Virus record (IMG/VR): IMGVR_UViG_3300042507_006854
Span: 62,001-126,000 of that record
Direction: 5' to 3' (one strand)
DNA: 64,000 bases
Source: a virus
Part shown: positions 7,328 through 17,013 of the stretch, one piece after another
How the letters are laid out: each line of letters begins with the position of its first letter
How positions within the stretch are numbered: the stretch's first letter is position 1
Program-made: the position numbers and the translations under genes
Notes under the pieces: generated by a model
Seen by the model: only the letters and a program-made list of their open reading frames with translations
What the model was told of the DNA's origin: nothing
Databases searched by the model: none

Positions 7328-9307
7328 ATGAGTACAGAAATTATTTCAGAAAAATTTGCAAACAAATACGTAAACAAACAACCGAATTGGGGTTTTAATG
7401 GTTTAGGGTATATTGTTTATAAAAGGACTTACGCTCGCCTTAAAGATGACGGCAAAACAGAGGAATGGCATGAAACTATTCGTCGTTGCATAAATGGTGC
7501 TCAAAAAATTGGTGCAAACTATACCCAAGAAGAAGCCGAGCAACTTTTTGATTTAATTTTTAATTTAAAATGTAATTTTGCAGGCCGTATGCTTTGGCAA
7601 CTTGGTACTCCAACAATTGATCGTTTTGGAGCGAACTCTCTTCTTAATTGTTGGAATGTTAGTATTAATAGTATTAAATCATTTCTGTTTCTTTTTGAAA
7701 ATCTAATGCTCGGTGGAGGGGTAGGGTTCTCTATTCGTCGTGAAGATATTCATGAATTGCCAAGAGTCAAAAAAGGGGTAAATATAATTCATAAGAATAC
7801 TAAAGACGCGGATTTTATTGTCTCCGATAGTAGAGAGGGGTGGATCCGTCTTTTAGAAAATGTCTTTAACGCATTTTATACGACAGGTAAATCTTTTAAT
7901 TATTCGACAATTCTTATTCGTGGCGCTGGAGAAAGAATCGGCGGGTTTGGTGGTATTGCAAGTGGTCCACAAATTCTTATTGATGGCATAGAAAAAATTA
8001 ATAAAATCTTTCAAACAAGAGAAGGTAAAAAACTTCGTTCTGTTGATGTTCTAGATATTTGTAATATTATAGGTGGAATTGTCGTTTCTGGAAATGTTCG
8101 TAGAAGCGCACAAATTGCGATTGGAGATCCAGACGATTATCTTTTCTTAAGAGCGAAAAATTGGTCTTTAGGAAATATCCCAAACTGGAGAGCTATGTCT
8201 AATAATACAATTTATGCAGATGATTTCTCTCATATTTCTAATGAGATATGGAGTAATGGTTATGTATTAGATTCTGAAACTGGTTTTGCAAAAGGTGAGC
8301 CATATGGATTTTTTAATCTTCCACTCTCACAAAAATATGGAAGACTTAAAGACGGGCCAATGAAAGATAGTAATCTTTATCCAACAGATGAAGATAATGT
8401 CGTTGGAACAAATCCTTGCGGTGAAATTAGTCTTGCTTCATATGAGTGTTGTAATCTTTCCGAATTGTATTTGAATAATATAACTTCTAAAGAAGAACTG
8501 ATTCTCTGTGCAAAGCTTTTATATAAAACACAAAAAGCTATTGCAGCATTACCTTTTATTCACGAAGAAACGAATAAAATTGTACATAAAAATATGCGCC
8601 TAGGTCTTGGCGTGACCGGAATTTGCCAATCTCTTAACAAAATTGATTGGCTTGATGCCTGTTATAAAGAGCTTCGTAAATTCGATAAAGAATGGAGTAA
8701 AGAACGTGGCTGGAATCGTAGTATTAAATTAACAACAGTTAAACCAAGTGGAACACTTAGTCTTTTGGCAGGGGCAACTCCAGGTGTTCATCCAGCGTAT
8801 TCTAAATATTATACTCGTAGAATTCGTATGGCAAGTAACGATCCTCTTGTAAGTTATTGTAGAGACCTAGGATATTATATAGAATATGTCGTAAATTTCG
8901 ATGGTTCTGAAAATCATGATACCGTGGTTGTAGAGTTTCCTTGCGAAACTCCAGACGGAGCATTATTTGCTGATGATATGGGTGTTATTAAACAGCTTGA
9001 TATGGTAAAAAAACTTCAAGAGGTTTGGTCAGATAACGCTGTTAGCGTTACAGCTTATTATAGCGAAGAAGAATTATCGGCCTTAAAACAATGGCTTTCA
9101 GACAATTATGAAAATGGGATTAAATCTGTAAGCTTCCTATTAAGACAAAAGCATGGGTTTAAACAGGCCCCATATGAAGAAATAACTAAAGAGCAATATG
9201 AGAATAAGAAATCTAAAGTAAAATCAATTATTAATATTAATCATAATATTGGAAATGAAGCTTTGGAGGGAATTGAATGTGAAGGCGGTGCTTGTCCAAT
9301 TAAATAA
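7328..9307 (+). CDS. nrdJ: Class II (B12-dependent) ribonucleotide reductase
   Basis: 659 aa. Monomeric adenosylcobalamin-dependent ribonucleoside-triphosphate reductase, which converts NTPs to dNTPs without oxygen or an R2 subunit. Active-site residues are visible: Cys108 in SLLNCWNV, N362/C364/E366 in NPCGE, and Cys374/375 in SYECCNLSEL. The C-terminus ends CEGGACPIK, the shuttle cysteine pair seen in Lactobacillus RTPR. Length is slightly below the usual ~700-740. It would supply dNTPs for replication together with the dCMP deaminase, ThyX and dNMP kinase in this window. The host must provide or import cobalamin. Confidence 0.93.
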   Translation: MSTEIISEKFANKYVNKQPNWGFNGLGYIVYKRTYARLKDDGKTEEWHETIRRCINGAQKIGANYTQEEAEQLFDLIFNLKCNFAGRMLWQLGTPTIDRFGANSLLNCWNVSINSIKSFLFLFENLMLGGGVGFSIRREDIHELPRVKKGVNIIHKNTKDADFIVSDSREGWIRLLENVFNAFYTTGKSFNYSTILIRGAGERIGGFGGIASGPQILIDGIEKINKIFQTREGKKLRSVDVLDICNIIGGIVVSGNVRRSAQIAIGDPDDYLFLRAKNWSLGNIPNWRAMSNNTIYADDFSHISNEIWSNGYVLDSETGFAKGEPYGFFNLPLSQKYGRLKDGPMKDSNLYPTDEDNVVGTNPCGEISLASYECCNLSELYLNNITSKEELILCAKLLYKTQKAIAALPFIHEETNKIVHKNMRLGLGVTGICQSLNKIDWLDACYKELRKFDKEWSKERGWNRSIKLTTVKPSGTLSLLAGATPGVHPAYSKYYTRRIRMASNDPLVSYCRDLGYYIEYVVNFDGSENHDTVVVEFPCETPDGALFADDMGVIKQLDMVKKLQEVWSDNAVSVTAYYSEEELSALKQWLSDNYENGIKSVSFLLRQKHGFKQAPYEEITKEQYENKKSKVKSIININHNIGNEALEGIECEGGACPIK

Positions 9308-9735
9308 TGAAAGATAAAGATATACATAAACATTTACGAGATTCAATGGATGAAACATTGGAAAAAAAGTTTATGCAAAATCTTCAATGGTCAATGTTAT
9401 TTTTCTGTTTTAATCAAATTGCGAACCATATAAATGAAGAAAATAATTTTAAAAAAAAATATGTTCATCAAGAATTTATAAAAACATGGAAAAAATTTGC
9501 TAATCAAAATATCTCAAGCGTAGATTTAAAAATTATTAATGATATTTTAAATTCTCCTAAAAATGTTTTTTACTCAGCGCTTCAAAATAATAACGAAATT
9601 AGCGAAAGCACCGAAATATATCAAGAAAAATATAATAATATATTAAATAAAATTGAAAAATTTTTTTTAAATACTTTAAATAATGAGAAAAATTTTGAAT
9701 CTCCAGAAGAAGACGACGATAATAAATATGCGTAA
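9307..9735 (+). CDS. Hypothetical protein, 142 aa
   Basis: Starts at the last base of the nrdJ stop and ends overlapping the gmd start (ATGCGTAA). Lys/Asn-rich, helical, with an acidic tail (ESPEEDDDNK). No family recognised. Confidence 0.6.
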   Translation: MKDKDIHKHLRDSMDETLEKKFMQNLQWSMLFFCFNQIANHINEENNFKKKYVHQEFIKTWKKFANQNISSVDLKIINDILNSPKNVFYSALQNNNEISESTEIYQEKYNNILNKIEKFFLNTLNNEKNFESPEEDDDNKYA

Positions 9736-10759
9736 AAAAGTTCTTATTACAGGCGTTACGGGCCAAGATGGTAGTTACATGGCAGATTTTCTACTAGAGA
9801 ATACTGATTATGAAATTTATGGAATGGTGAGAAGGGCTTCTACAAATAATTATCATAATATAAAACATTTATTAGATAACCCTAGATTTAAATTAATCAC
9901 TGGAGATTTAACAGACTCACAATCTATTGATAACATTGTTAGAGACGCGCAACCAGATTATTTTATAAATTTAGCTGCCCAAAGTTTTGTTGGAGCGTCT
10001 TGGCAAATACCCGAACAAACCTTTGATATAGATGCTGTTGGTGTTATTAGATGTTTAGAAGCCGTCAGAAAACACGCCCCAAATTGTAGATTTTATAACG
10101 CAGGATCTTCGGAAGAATTAGGAAACGTAGATTATAGTCCACAAGATGAAAAACACCCCTTAAAACCAAGAAGTCCTTACGGGGCAGCGAAAGCTGCTGC
10201 TAGACATATTGTAAAAGTTTATAGGGAAAGTTATAATCTTTTTGCAATTCAAGGGTTATTATACAATCATGAGAGCCCAAGGCGTGGAGAAGAATTTGTC
10301 ACAAGAAAAATTACAAAAGAAATTGCTAAGATTAAAAAAGCTTTAGATCATGGTTATGATTTTGAACCGCTAGAATTAGGCAATATTTATGCTAAAAGAG
10401 ATTGGAGCCATGCAAAAGATTTTGTTCGTGGCATTTGGATGATGTTAAATCAAGATACCCCTGTAGAATATTTATTATCTTCCGGAGAAACTCATACAGT
10501 AAAAGAATTTCTTGAAAAAGCCTTTGAACATGTAAGTATCAAAGGGGATTGGGTTGGGTCAGGAATAGAAGAAAAATTAATTTATAAAAATCAAATACTT
10601 GTACAGATTAATTCACAATTTTACAGACCAGCCGAAGTTGATTTATTGCTTGGAAATCCTACTCAAGCTGTAACAAAACTAGGGTGGAAACCAGAAATTT
10701 CTTTTGAAAATTTAGTTAAAGAAATGGTAGATTGGGATAATTTAAATCTGAATGTGTAA
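9728..10759 (+). CDS. gmd: GDP-mannose 4,6-dehydratase
   Basis: 343 aa from the ATG at 9728. A longer frame from 9683 exists, but it overlaps the previous gene by 53 nt and adds residues absent from the family. The NAD-binding motif GVTGQDG is at residues 8-14 and the SDR catalytic YGAAK near residue 150. MVRRAST and the RRGEEFVTRK segment are typical of Gmd. It converts GDP-mannose to GDP-4-keto-6-deoxymannose, precursor of GDP-fucose, rhamnose or perosamine. It belongs with the glycosyltransferases and epimerases of the window. Confidence 0.92.
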   Translation: MRKKVLITGVTGQDGSYMADFLLENTDYEIYGMVRRASTNNYHNIKHLLDNPRFKLITGDLTDSQSIDNIVRDAQPDYFINLAAQSFVGASWQIPEQTFDIDAVGVIRCLEAVRKHAPNCRFYNAGSSEELGNVDYSPQDEKHPLKPRSPYGAAKAAARHIVKVYRESYNLFAIQGLLYNHESPRRGEEFVTRKITKEIAKIKKALDHGYDFEPLELGNIYAKRDWSHAKDFVRGIWMMLNQDTPVEYLLSSGETHTVKEFLEKAFEHVSIKGDWVGSGIEEKLIYKNQILVQINSQFYRPAEVDLLLGNPTQAVTKLGWKPEISFENLVKEMVDWDNLNLNV

Positions 10760-10760
10760 T
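10754..10760 (+). promoter_or_regulatory. GTGTAAT late-type motif
   Basis: GTGTAAT with AATATTTATT before the ATG at 10771 (10-nt gap), resembling the late-gene motif. It overlaps the gmd stop, so it may be fortuitous. Confidence 0.3.
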
Positions 10761-10770
10761 AATATTTATT

Positions 10771-10977
10771 ATGGAAGAAACAGTTCAAATCATAACACCG
10801 GCAGACAAATTTAATCACTGTAAGCATCGTTCCCCAGAAGAAGAAAGTAGGGTAATTAAAAGATGCTCTTGTCAAGGTGGAGACTATGTTGACAAAGGTT
10901 ATTTTTGTCACAAAAGGCAAATTTTTAAACTAGGGGCACAAATTTGTGAAATCTGCGAACTTTTCGAGTCTAAATAA
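10771..10977 (+). CDS. Small cysteine-rich protein, likely zinc-binding
   Basis: 68 aa with seven Cys and several His: HCKHR, CSCQGG, GYFCHKRQ, CEICEL. The spacing suggests one or two zinc sites. Function unknown. The 3' end overlaps the next reading frame by 32 nt. Confidence 0.6.
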   Translation: MEETVQIITPADKFNHCKHRSPEEESRVIKRCSCQGGDYVDKGYFCHKRQIFKLGAQICEICELFESK

Positions 10978-11314
10978 AAAAGAGTTTGTTAAAAAATTCT
11001 TAAAAGACACAAATAATATTATTTGGCCAAAAGAAATGAAAATGGTCAAAAGTTTATTTAAAATTTTTCCAAATGAAAATTTTTGGAAAGGCTTAACGCT
11101 TAATTTTCAACTAAATAGTTTATGTTGGTTTTTATCCGATGACGGAAGAAAATTTCTTAATAAAGAATATAAAAAATTTAATTTAGAATTGCCAGAAATA
11201 AAAACTTTTGAAGTAGATAATAATAATATTGCATTCGAAAACAAATCGTCATATGATTTAGATAAAGCTCTCAATCTAAGAGAGTTCTTAAATTTATGGC
11301 AAAAGAAACTATAG
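10946..11314 (+). CDS. Hypothetical protein, 122 aa
   Basis: Possible GTG start at 10946 overlapping the previous gene; a later ATG at 11036 would give a shorter product. Contains FPNENFWKGLTLNFQLNSLCWFLSDDG. It overlaps the start of the RecA-like gene by 19 nt, consistent with translational coupling. No family recognised; start uncertain. Confidence 0.5.
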   Translation: MKSANFSSLNKKEFVKKFLKDTNNIIWPKEMKMVKSLFKIFPNENFWKGLTLNFQLNSLCWFLSDDGRKFLNKEYKKFNLELPEIKTFEVDNNNIAFENKSSYDLDKALNLREFLNLWQKKL

Positions 11315-12387
11315 GCGGCAAAAGCATATTATCTTCACATTTAAAAGATAATAAAGACAGTCATTATAATTTTGAAGATGAAAAAATCTTTCATATTTCA
11401 ACGGGATCTTTGCTTTTAGATTCTGAACTTAGCGGGTCGTTAGAAGTTCCAGCGATTGTTCGCTTTACCGGAGTAAGCGGTGGCGGAAAAACAAGCGCCG
11501 CGCTTCTTATAATGAAGAATTTTCTTAAAACCGTCCCAAACTCTAAAGGCTTCTTAGTTAAAGCCGAGGGGCGTTTAAATTCAAACGTCAAAAAAATTTC
11601 TGGAGTAGATTTTGTTGATAAGCCAGAAGAGTGGGATAATGGAAAATGTTTTGTTTTGCGCTCGAATGTTTACGAAAATATTGCCACGCTTATTCTAGAG
11701 TTGATTCAAAATAATCCAGAAAATACTCGATACTACTTTCTCATTGATAGTATGGATGCACTCATTTCTAAAAATGACTTAAGTAAAGGTTTTGACGATA
11801 GCGCTAAAGTTGCAGCTGGGGCTGTACTTACTTCAAATTTTCTCCGGAGAATAATGTTGCCGTTATCTACCTTTGGACATATTTGCGGTCTTATTTCGCA
11901 AGTTCGTTCTAACGTTCAAATTAATCCATACGCTAAAGGAGATCCAAAATTAACCAATAGCTCTGGCGGTAACGCATTACAACATTATGCTGATTGGATT
12001 TTTGAATTCCAGCCAAGATATAAATCAGATCAAATTATTGAAGATGGAAAAATTATTGGCCATTGGTCGAAGATTCTACTTAGAAAAACAACAAACGAAA
12101 AAGATGGTGTAGAAGTTACCTATCCAATTAAGCATGGAAGAAGTGACGGTAAAAGCATTTGGACAGAATATGAAATTGCTGATATGCTTATCCAATGGGG
12201 TTTTGCAAAAAAATCTGGAGCATGGATTGCTTTTGACGAAGGTTTAATCAAGGATATTAAAGAAGATGTCAAAGAAAATTGCCCTGATAAAATTCAAGGA
12301 ATGGATCAACTTAGAACATTTTTAGAAGAAAATAATAAAATATGTAATTATTTATTCAATAAATTTAAAGCTGCATTTGCTAAATGA
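11296..12387 (+). CDS. UvsX/RecA-like recombinase
   Basis: 363 aa. Walker A GVSGGGKTS at residues 59-67, Walker B FLIDSMD near 148-154, and a DNA-binding L2 region (LISQVRSNVQ ... SSGGNALQHYADWIFEF) as in phage UvsX and RecA. It forms filaments on ssDNA and drives strand exchange and recombination-dependent replication. Length and layout are closer to T4 UvsX than to bacterial RecA. Arg codons are mostly CGT here, as in the other core replication genes. Confidence 0.9.
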   Translation: MAKETIGGKSILSSHLKDNKDSHYNFEDEKIFHISTGSLLLDSELSGSLEVPAIVRFTGVSGGGKTSAALLIMKNFLKTVPNSKGFLVKAEGRLNSNVKKISGVDFVDKPEEWDNGKCFVLRSNVYENIATLILELIQNNPENTRYYFLIDSMDALISKNDLSKGFDDSAKVAAGAVLTSNFLRRIMLPLSTFGHICGLISQVRSNVQINPYAKGDPKLTNSSGGNALQHYADWIFEFQPRYKSDQIIEDGKIIGHWSKILLRKTTNEKDGVEVTYPIKHGRSDGKSIWTEYEIADMLIQWGFAKKSGAWIAFDEGLIKDIKEDVKENCPDKIQGMDQLRTFLEENNKICNYLFNKFKAAFAK

Positions 12388-13322
12388 AAATAGATTATAC
12401 AGATTTAATTATAAACTATTATAAAGATAAAGTTTCAAGCAAAAAAACTTTAGAACGTTCCGATTCTTTTTTAGACCAAAAAGAACGGTATGCAATTACC
12501 TTTAATAACGGTATTGGGGATAGCGTAGTTATTAATCAATTACTATTTGAAACAGAATCTAAAAGAAGTAATATCCATATAAAAAGTTATTCAGACAAAT
12601 TTTTTCAAATATCGCAATTTAATAAATTTATAAAAACAAATTTTTATGACGAAAGTTGTCCGGAACAATATAGAACAGAAGTTCTAGAAGATTATAATTT
12701 AGGCTCTGGGCATTTAATTCAAAAAATGAGAAAGTTTTTTAACTTACCGGTTTTAAATAAACCAAAATCATTTTTAGAAACCGGAGAAGAAAAAATTAAA
12801 AATCGAATTGGGTTACATTTATCGGTAGGGGCAAGCGCAATGGAACTATCCAAGTTTAATTCTTTTCCAAGGCAAATATACAAACAAAATATTGATATTA
12901 TCCAAAAATTTATTAATGAACATCCAGAATATCAATTTGTTGAATTTGGTGGGCAATCAGTTGGTTTAACGAACTGCATAGATTATTGCGGGCAAACTAT
13001 GTCCTTGTCTATTAAAGAGTTATCTAAATGTGAGTATTTTATCGGTTTAAATAGTGGGTTTATGAATTTAGCCGCATGTTTTGATATTAAATCTATTATT
13101 ATTTTAAACATACCTATTAACCCATCAGATATAGTACTCCCAGTCTTAAAAGATATAAGAGTTCCAGATATGAACTGGTTATATCCACAAAATGTTCATC
13201 TTCATCAAGATGGAAAGTCAGACTTAGTTCCTTTATTCAACTATGAAAACATTTTAAAAGCTATTAATGGAGAGATATATCCATTTTGGACAGAAAAATA
13301 TTTAGATTTAATTTATGGTTAA
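12384..13322 (+). CDS. GT9-like glycosyltransferase
   Basis: 312 aa, starting in a 4-nt overlap with the recombinase stop. Has GT9 heptosyltransferase features: YAITFNNGIGDSVVINQLLF near the N-terminus, then IGLHLSVGASAMEL and SLSIKELSKCEYFIGLNSGFMNLAACF, the nucleotide-sugar domain. Opens the sugar-modification block that runs to 17.5 kb. Substrate unknown. Confidence 0.7.
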   Translation: MKIDYTDLIINYYKDKVSSKKTLERSDSFLDQKERYAITFNNGIGDSVVINQLLFETESKRSNIHIKSYSDKFFQISQFNKFIKTNFYDESCPEQYRTEVLEDYNLGSGHLIQKMRKFFNLPVLNKPKSFLETGEEKIKNRIGLHLSVGASAMELSKFNSFPRQIYKQNIDIIQKFINEHPEYQFVEFGGQSVGLTNCIDYCGQTMSLSIKELSKCEYFIGLNSGFMNLAACFDIKSIIILNIPINPSDIVLPVLKDIRVPDMNWLYPQNVHLHQDGKSDLVPLFNYENILKAINGEIYPFWTEKYLDLIYG

Positions 13323-13647
13323 AATTAGTGTAGACGAATCGTACGCGTTTGATTATCTTTCTATTCTTTTTATAAAGAAGAATATGTCAGACGAGTGTTT
13401 TAGAAACTGGGAAAATTGTTATGATGAACTTTCATTACAAATAAATAATTTTGACGAAATTATTAATTCTCAAGAATATATAAATTTGCTAGAAGCAAAT
13501 CAAATTACTTTTACTGCCGTAGAGCACGCAAGGTATGGCGAAATCTCAGCAAAAGATGTTGATAATGCCAATATGTTACGACATAAAAGAAAAAAAGAAT
13601 TACAAGAAAAATATTTTGGCAATAAAATTACAGAACATAAAACATGA
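13315..13647 (+). CDS. DUF6165-like small protein
   Basis: 110 aa. The opening KISVDESYAFDYLSILFIKKN resembles DUF6165, whose members begin with a similar SVGE-x-x-D-x-L-T-I-L-x-x-K pattern and are found in sugar-transfer operons. Overlaps the genes on both sides by 4-8 nt, so it belongs to the same operon. Weak assignment. Confidence 0.55.
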   Translation: MVKISVDESYAFDYLSILFIKKNMSDECFRNWENCYDELSLQINNFDEIINSQEYINLLEANQITFTAVEHARYGEISAKDVDNANMLRHKRKKELQEKYFGNKITEHKT

Positions 13648-14342
13648 AAAAACTTAAAAATACAACGTTAGTATGTGTAGATGGAGTTGGTAAAACCGAA
13701 TCTGCATTAAAGTCTATTGAAGCCTCTACTTTAAATATAGAATATGAAAAAATAGTACTAATTACTCCAGATAGAAATCTTGACTCTAATAATAAAATTC
13801 AAGTCAGCCATATTAATAAAATGTCATGGAATGATTATAATGAGTTTATTCTCAAAGATTTAACAAATTATTTTGATACAACATACGTTCTTTTAACACA
13901 AGACGACGGGTTTGTGTCTAACTCAGAAAATTGGACGGATGAATTTTTTGAATATGATTACATTGGAGCTCCATGGCCAATCTATTTAGTCAACCACCTT
14001 TTGGTAAATTTATCCCAAGGCACTGATTATCATGGCACTGGGTTTAAAACAAATGTTCCCAAATTACCCAATTATGATTTACATAATTATAGAGTTGGAA
14101 ATGGTGGTTTTTCTTTTAGGAGTAAACGTCTTTGCAATTTTACAAAAAACTATGCAAATAAATACCCAGAGAAACCAGAAGATTGTATAATATCTCTTTA
14201 CGAAAGACAAGATATTTATGATAATGATATGTATATCGCTCCAGTAGAAGTTGCTGCAAAGTTTGCTGTAGAATCCCCGAATGAATTTAATCCAACTAGA
14301 GATATAACAAAAACTTTTGGATTTCATAGGTTTAATTATTAA
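13644..14342 (+). CDS. DUF5672 glycosyltransferase-like protein
   Basis: 232 aa. Shows the DUF5672 signature: YVLLTQDDGFVSNSENW, EYDYIGAPWP, then YRVGNGGFSFRSKRL, and an acidic ED pair further on. This family is a GT-A-like sugar transferase common in phages and surface-polysaccharide loci; QDDG is the probable metal-binding site. Confidence 0.8.
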   Translation: MKKLKNTTLVCVDGVGKTESALKSIEASTLNIEYEKIVLITPDRNLDSNNKIQVSHINKMSWNDYNEFILKDLTNYFDTTYVLLTQDDGFVSNSENWTDEFFEYDYIGAPWPIYLVNHLLVNLSQGTDYHGTGFKTNVPKLPNYDLHNYRVGNGGFSFRSKRLCNFTKNYANKYPEKPEDCIISLYERQDIYDNDMYIAPVEVAAKFAVESPNEFNPTRDITKTFGFHRFNY

Positions 14343-14343
14343 A

Positions 14344-15030
14344 ATGATAAATATTATTTATCGATTTTGTAATACACCGTGTAGTGAAAGGCATAATCGA
14401 CCATATTGGTTTTCTAAAATTAATTGTTTTGAGTCCCTGTACCAAAATTTTGTAATTAAAGATGAGTATAAAATATACTGTATTCAAGATGGAGAAGATG
14501 ATGAATTAACTTATTTAATTAAATCAAAAGATAAAATTGAAAGATTTATTAATATTAATTATAAATCAAACGCTGCGAGCCTAGATTTTTGTTTAAATTA
14601 TGCAGATAATATAAAAGAAGGCGATTATTATTTTGTAGAAGATGATTTTTTGCATAGGCCGAATTCAAATTCTATTTTAGAAGAAGGTTTAAATAAGTTT
14701 GGTTTAATTACTCTATATGATCATTTAGATAGGTATACAGTGAGTGATGATATTACAAAAAATTGTGAATCTATTGCCTTAACCAATTCCTGCTACTGGA
14801 GAACAGCGGAAAGTACTACTTGTACATGGGCATGTAAACGAGAGACCTGGGAAGAAATAAAAGATGATGCTAAAAAATTTAATTTAAATGATCGGGGATT
14901 TTTTAGGCATTTAATACAAAAAAATATTAGATTATGGTCACCAATTAAAGCATATTCTACTCATTGTATGAGTCATTTACTATCCCCATTAATTGATTGG
15001 AAAAAAGTTAATAACGAATATATTATTTAA
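14344..15030 (+). CDS. Putative glycosyltransferase (GT-A like)
   Basis: 228 aa from the ATG at 14344, just after the previous stop. Contains YYFVEDDFLHRPNS, an E-D-D metal-binding motif like that of GT-A enzymes, and a C-terminal CTWACKRETWEE segment. No precise family recognised; context places it in the glycan-building operon. Confidence 0.6.
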   Translation: MINIIYRFCNTPCSERHNRPYWFSKINCFESLYQNFVIKDEYKIYCIQDGEDDELTYLIKSKDKIERFININYKSNAASLDFCLNYADNIKEGDYYFVEDDFLHRPNSNSILEEGLNKFGLITLYDHLDRYTVSDDITKNCESIALTNSCYWRTAESTTCTWACKRETWEEIKDDAKKFNLNDRGFFRHLIQKNIRLWSPIKAYSTHCMSHLLSPLIDWKKVNNEYII

Positions 15031-15031
15031 T

Positions 15032-15610
15032 ATGCAAAAAATATTATCAAAATACGAAGAACTAAAATCAACTCCGTCTGATATTAATGAACATTTTGAC
15101 ACGCTTTTAAAATATGGAGCCGAATGTAAAACTATTACCGAACTCGGAGTTAGGGGGATTTGTTCTACCTGGGCTTTTCTAGCTTCAAAGCCTGAAAAAT
15201 TAATAAGTTATGATCTTAAACATCCAATTTTTTTTGGTGGAAATCTTGAAGAAGTCGTTGAGGCAGCTAATGAAGCTGGTATTGATTTTAAATTTATAGA
15301 AGGAGATAGTACAAAAATTATCCTTGATAATACAGATTTATTATTTATTGATACGTGGCATACGTATGATCAATTGTCGCTAGAATTAAAATTGCATTCA
15401 AAAAATGTTAATAAATATATTGTTTTACATGACACAACAAATTATGAATATCAGGATGAGACATTCCATCATGTACATGCTTGGGAACAACCTTTTCAAG
15501 GTGGTGGTTTATGGAAAGCGGTAGAAGAATTTTTAGTTAAAAATAAAGATTGGCTTCTTAAAGAAAGGTTTATAAATAACAACGGTTTAACAATTTTAGA
15601 GAAAAAATGA
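15032..15610 (+). CDS. Class I SAM-dependent methyltransferase (Methyltransf_24/CmcI-like)
   Basis: 192 aa from the ATG at 15032. Motif I ITELGVRGICSTWAFLA binds S-adenosylmethionine; LLFIDTWHTYDQL and YIVLHDTT are typical of the CmcI/Methyltransf_24 group seen in polysaccharide clusters. Likely O-methylates a sugar. It overlaps the following gene by 4 nt (ATGA). Confidence 0.75.
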   Translation: MQKILSKYEELKSTPSDINEHFDTLLKYGAECKTITELGVRGICSTWAFLASKPEKLISYDLKHPIFFGGNLEEVVEAANEAGIDFKFIEGDSTKIILDNTDLLFIDTWHTYDQLSLELKLHSKNVNKYIVLHDTTNYEYQDETFHHVHAWEQPFQGGGLWKAVEEFLVKNKDWLLKERFINNNGLTILEKK

Positions 15611-16602
15611 AAAAAATTTTAATTACAGGCATAGCAGGAATGATTGGAAGTATCTTGGCAAGATACTTTTTATCAAGAGGTTATATAGTATATGGAATTG
15701 ATAATCTTAGCGGGGGGTTTATAGAAAATGTAGATGATCCAGTTCATTTTTATGAGATTGATATTTGCGATCAAAAACAAATCAATAGTATTTTTGAAAA
15801 AGATAAATATGATTATGTAATACATTGTGCAGCATATGCCGCAGAAATTTTAAGCCCTTTTATTCGTAATTATAATTATACAAACAATTTAATTGGTTCG
15901 GTGAATATAATAAATGCATGTATAAATAACGAAGTTAAAAAATTAATCAATTTTTCAAGTTTTGCTACTTATGGAGAAGGATCGCCACCTTTTAAAGAAA
16001 CTGATCTAAGGCAACCAAAAGATTGCTATGGTATAGCAAAATTAGCTGTAGAGATGGATTTAAAAGAGGCTAGTGATCATTTTGGATTAAGATATTCTAC
16101 AGTTCTTCCTCATAATGTTGTTTCTATTTATCAGAATTATTGGGATAAATATCGAAATGCTATCGCTATATGGGTAAGACAATGTGCAAAAGGTGAAGAT
16201 ATTACTATTTTTGGAGATGGTCTTCAAACTCGTGCTTTTTCAGATTGTAAATTTATTTGCGAGCCTATTGAAAAACTGTTAGAAAATTTTGATGGAGAAG
16301 TATTTAATATAGGATCTGATAATGCTATTACAATTAAAGAAGCGGCAGAGCTAGTTTTGAAAGTTGGCGAAAATTGGGGTTTGATAAATTCTAAATTAAT
16401 TTTTTTAGAAAAACGTCGAGAAGTTGTTCACGCTTATTGTGATCATAGTAAAGCAAAAAAATTATTAAATTTTAAAGATGAAACGAATTTAGAATCTTTA
16501 ATTGATCAAATGTTTGGTTATTATCTAACTTTCCCGAATAAATCGGTAGAGTATATGGATTATGAAATAAACAAGAACATGTATAGCATTTGGAAAAAAT
16601 GA
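15607..16602 (+). CDS. NAD-dependent sugar epimerase/dehydratase
   Basis: 331 aa extended SDR. N-terminal ITGIAGMIGS (G-x-x-G-x-x-G), VIHCAAYA, the SSFATYG segment, and catalytic YGIAK near residue 140. Resembles UDP-glucose 4-epimerase-type enzymes. With Gmd and RmlC it gives the phage three nucleotide-sugar enzymes. Exact substrate unclear. Confidence 0.85.
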   Translation: MKKILITGIAGMIGSILARYFLSRGYIVYGIDNLSGGFIENVDDPVHFYEIDICDQKQINSIFEKDKYDYVIHCAAYAAEILSPFIRNYNYTNNLIGSVNIINACINNEVKKLINFSSFATYGEGSPPFKETDLRQPKDCYGIAKLAVEMDLKEASDHFGLRYSTVLPHNVVSIYQNYWDKYRNAIAIWVRQCAKGEDITIFGDGLQTRAFSDCKFICEPIEKLLENFDGEVFNIGSDNAITIKEAAELVLKVGENWGLINSKLIFLEKRREVVHAYCDHSKAKKLLNFKDETNLESLIDQMFGYYLTFPNKSVEYMDYEINKNMYSIWKK

Positions 16603-17012
16603 AATTTAAAAATATTTTTGGCAAAGAGGTAAATAAAAATATTAACAAATATCTTATTGATTGGGACAAGCCCTGTAAAAGTAAGGTTCAATTTAATGTA
16701 AAAAAATTTACAGAATCCTATTGGGGCACACACGTTGTAGTAGAAGAGTTCCCTGTTTTTGGAACGAGGATGAGGTGTGACCTTATTAATTTTACTAAAA
16801 AAATTGCTATAGAGACCCATGGAATGCAACATGATAAATTTGTAAAACACTTTCACAGAACAAAAACTGGATTTAAAAATAGTGTAAAAAGAGACTTGCA
16901 AAAATATTCTTGGCTTGAACTGAATGGATTTAAGATTATCGAAATATTTGAAAATGAAATTCATTTACTATCTCCAGAATGGATAAAAGAAAAATTTGAT
17001 ATAGAGATTTAA
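16599..17012 (+). CDS. Vsr/DUF559-like PD-(D/E)xK endonuclease
   Basis: 137 aa from the ATG at 16599 in an ATGA overlap with the epimerase stop. The core reads FGTRMRCDLINFTKKIAIETHG, with D and E-T-H in the positions of the D...ExK motif, then KRDLQKYSWLELNGFKIIEI, the closing helix-strand of Vsr/DUF559 nucleases. It is a lone nuclease inside a sugar operon, which suggests a free-standing mobile or repair nuclease. Cleavage activity not proven. Confidence 0.65.
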   Translation: MKFKNIFGKEVNKNINKYLIDWDKPCKSKVQFNVKKFTESYWGTHVVVEEFPVFGTRMRCDLINFTKKIAIETHGMQHDKFVKHFHRTKTGFKNSVKRDLQKYSWLELNGFKIIEIFENEIHLLSPEWIKEKFDIEI

Positions 17013-17013
17013 T

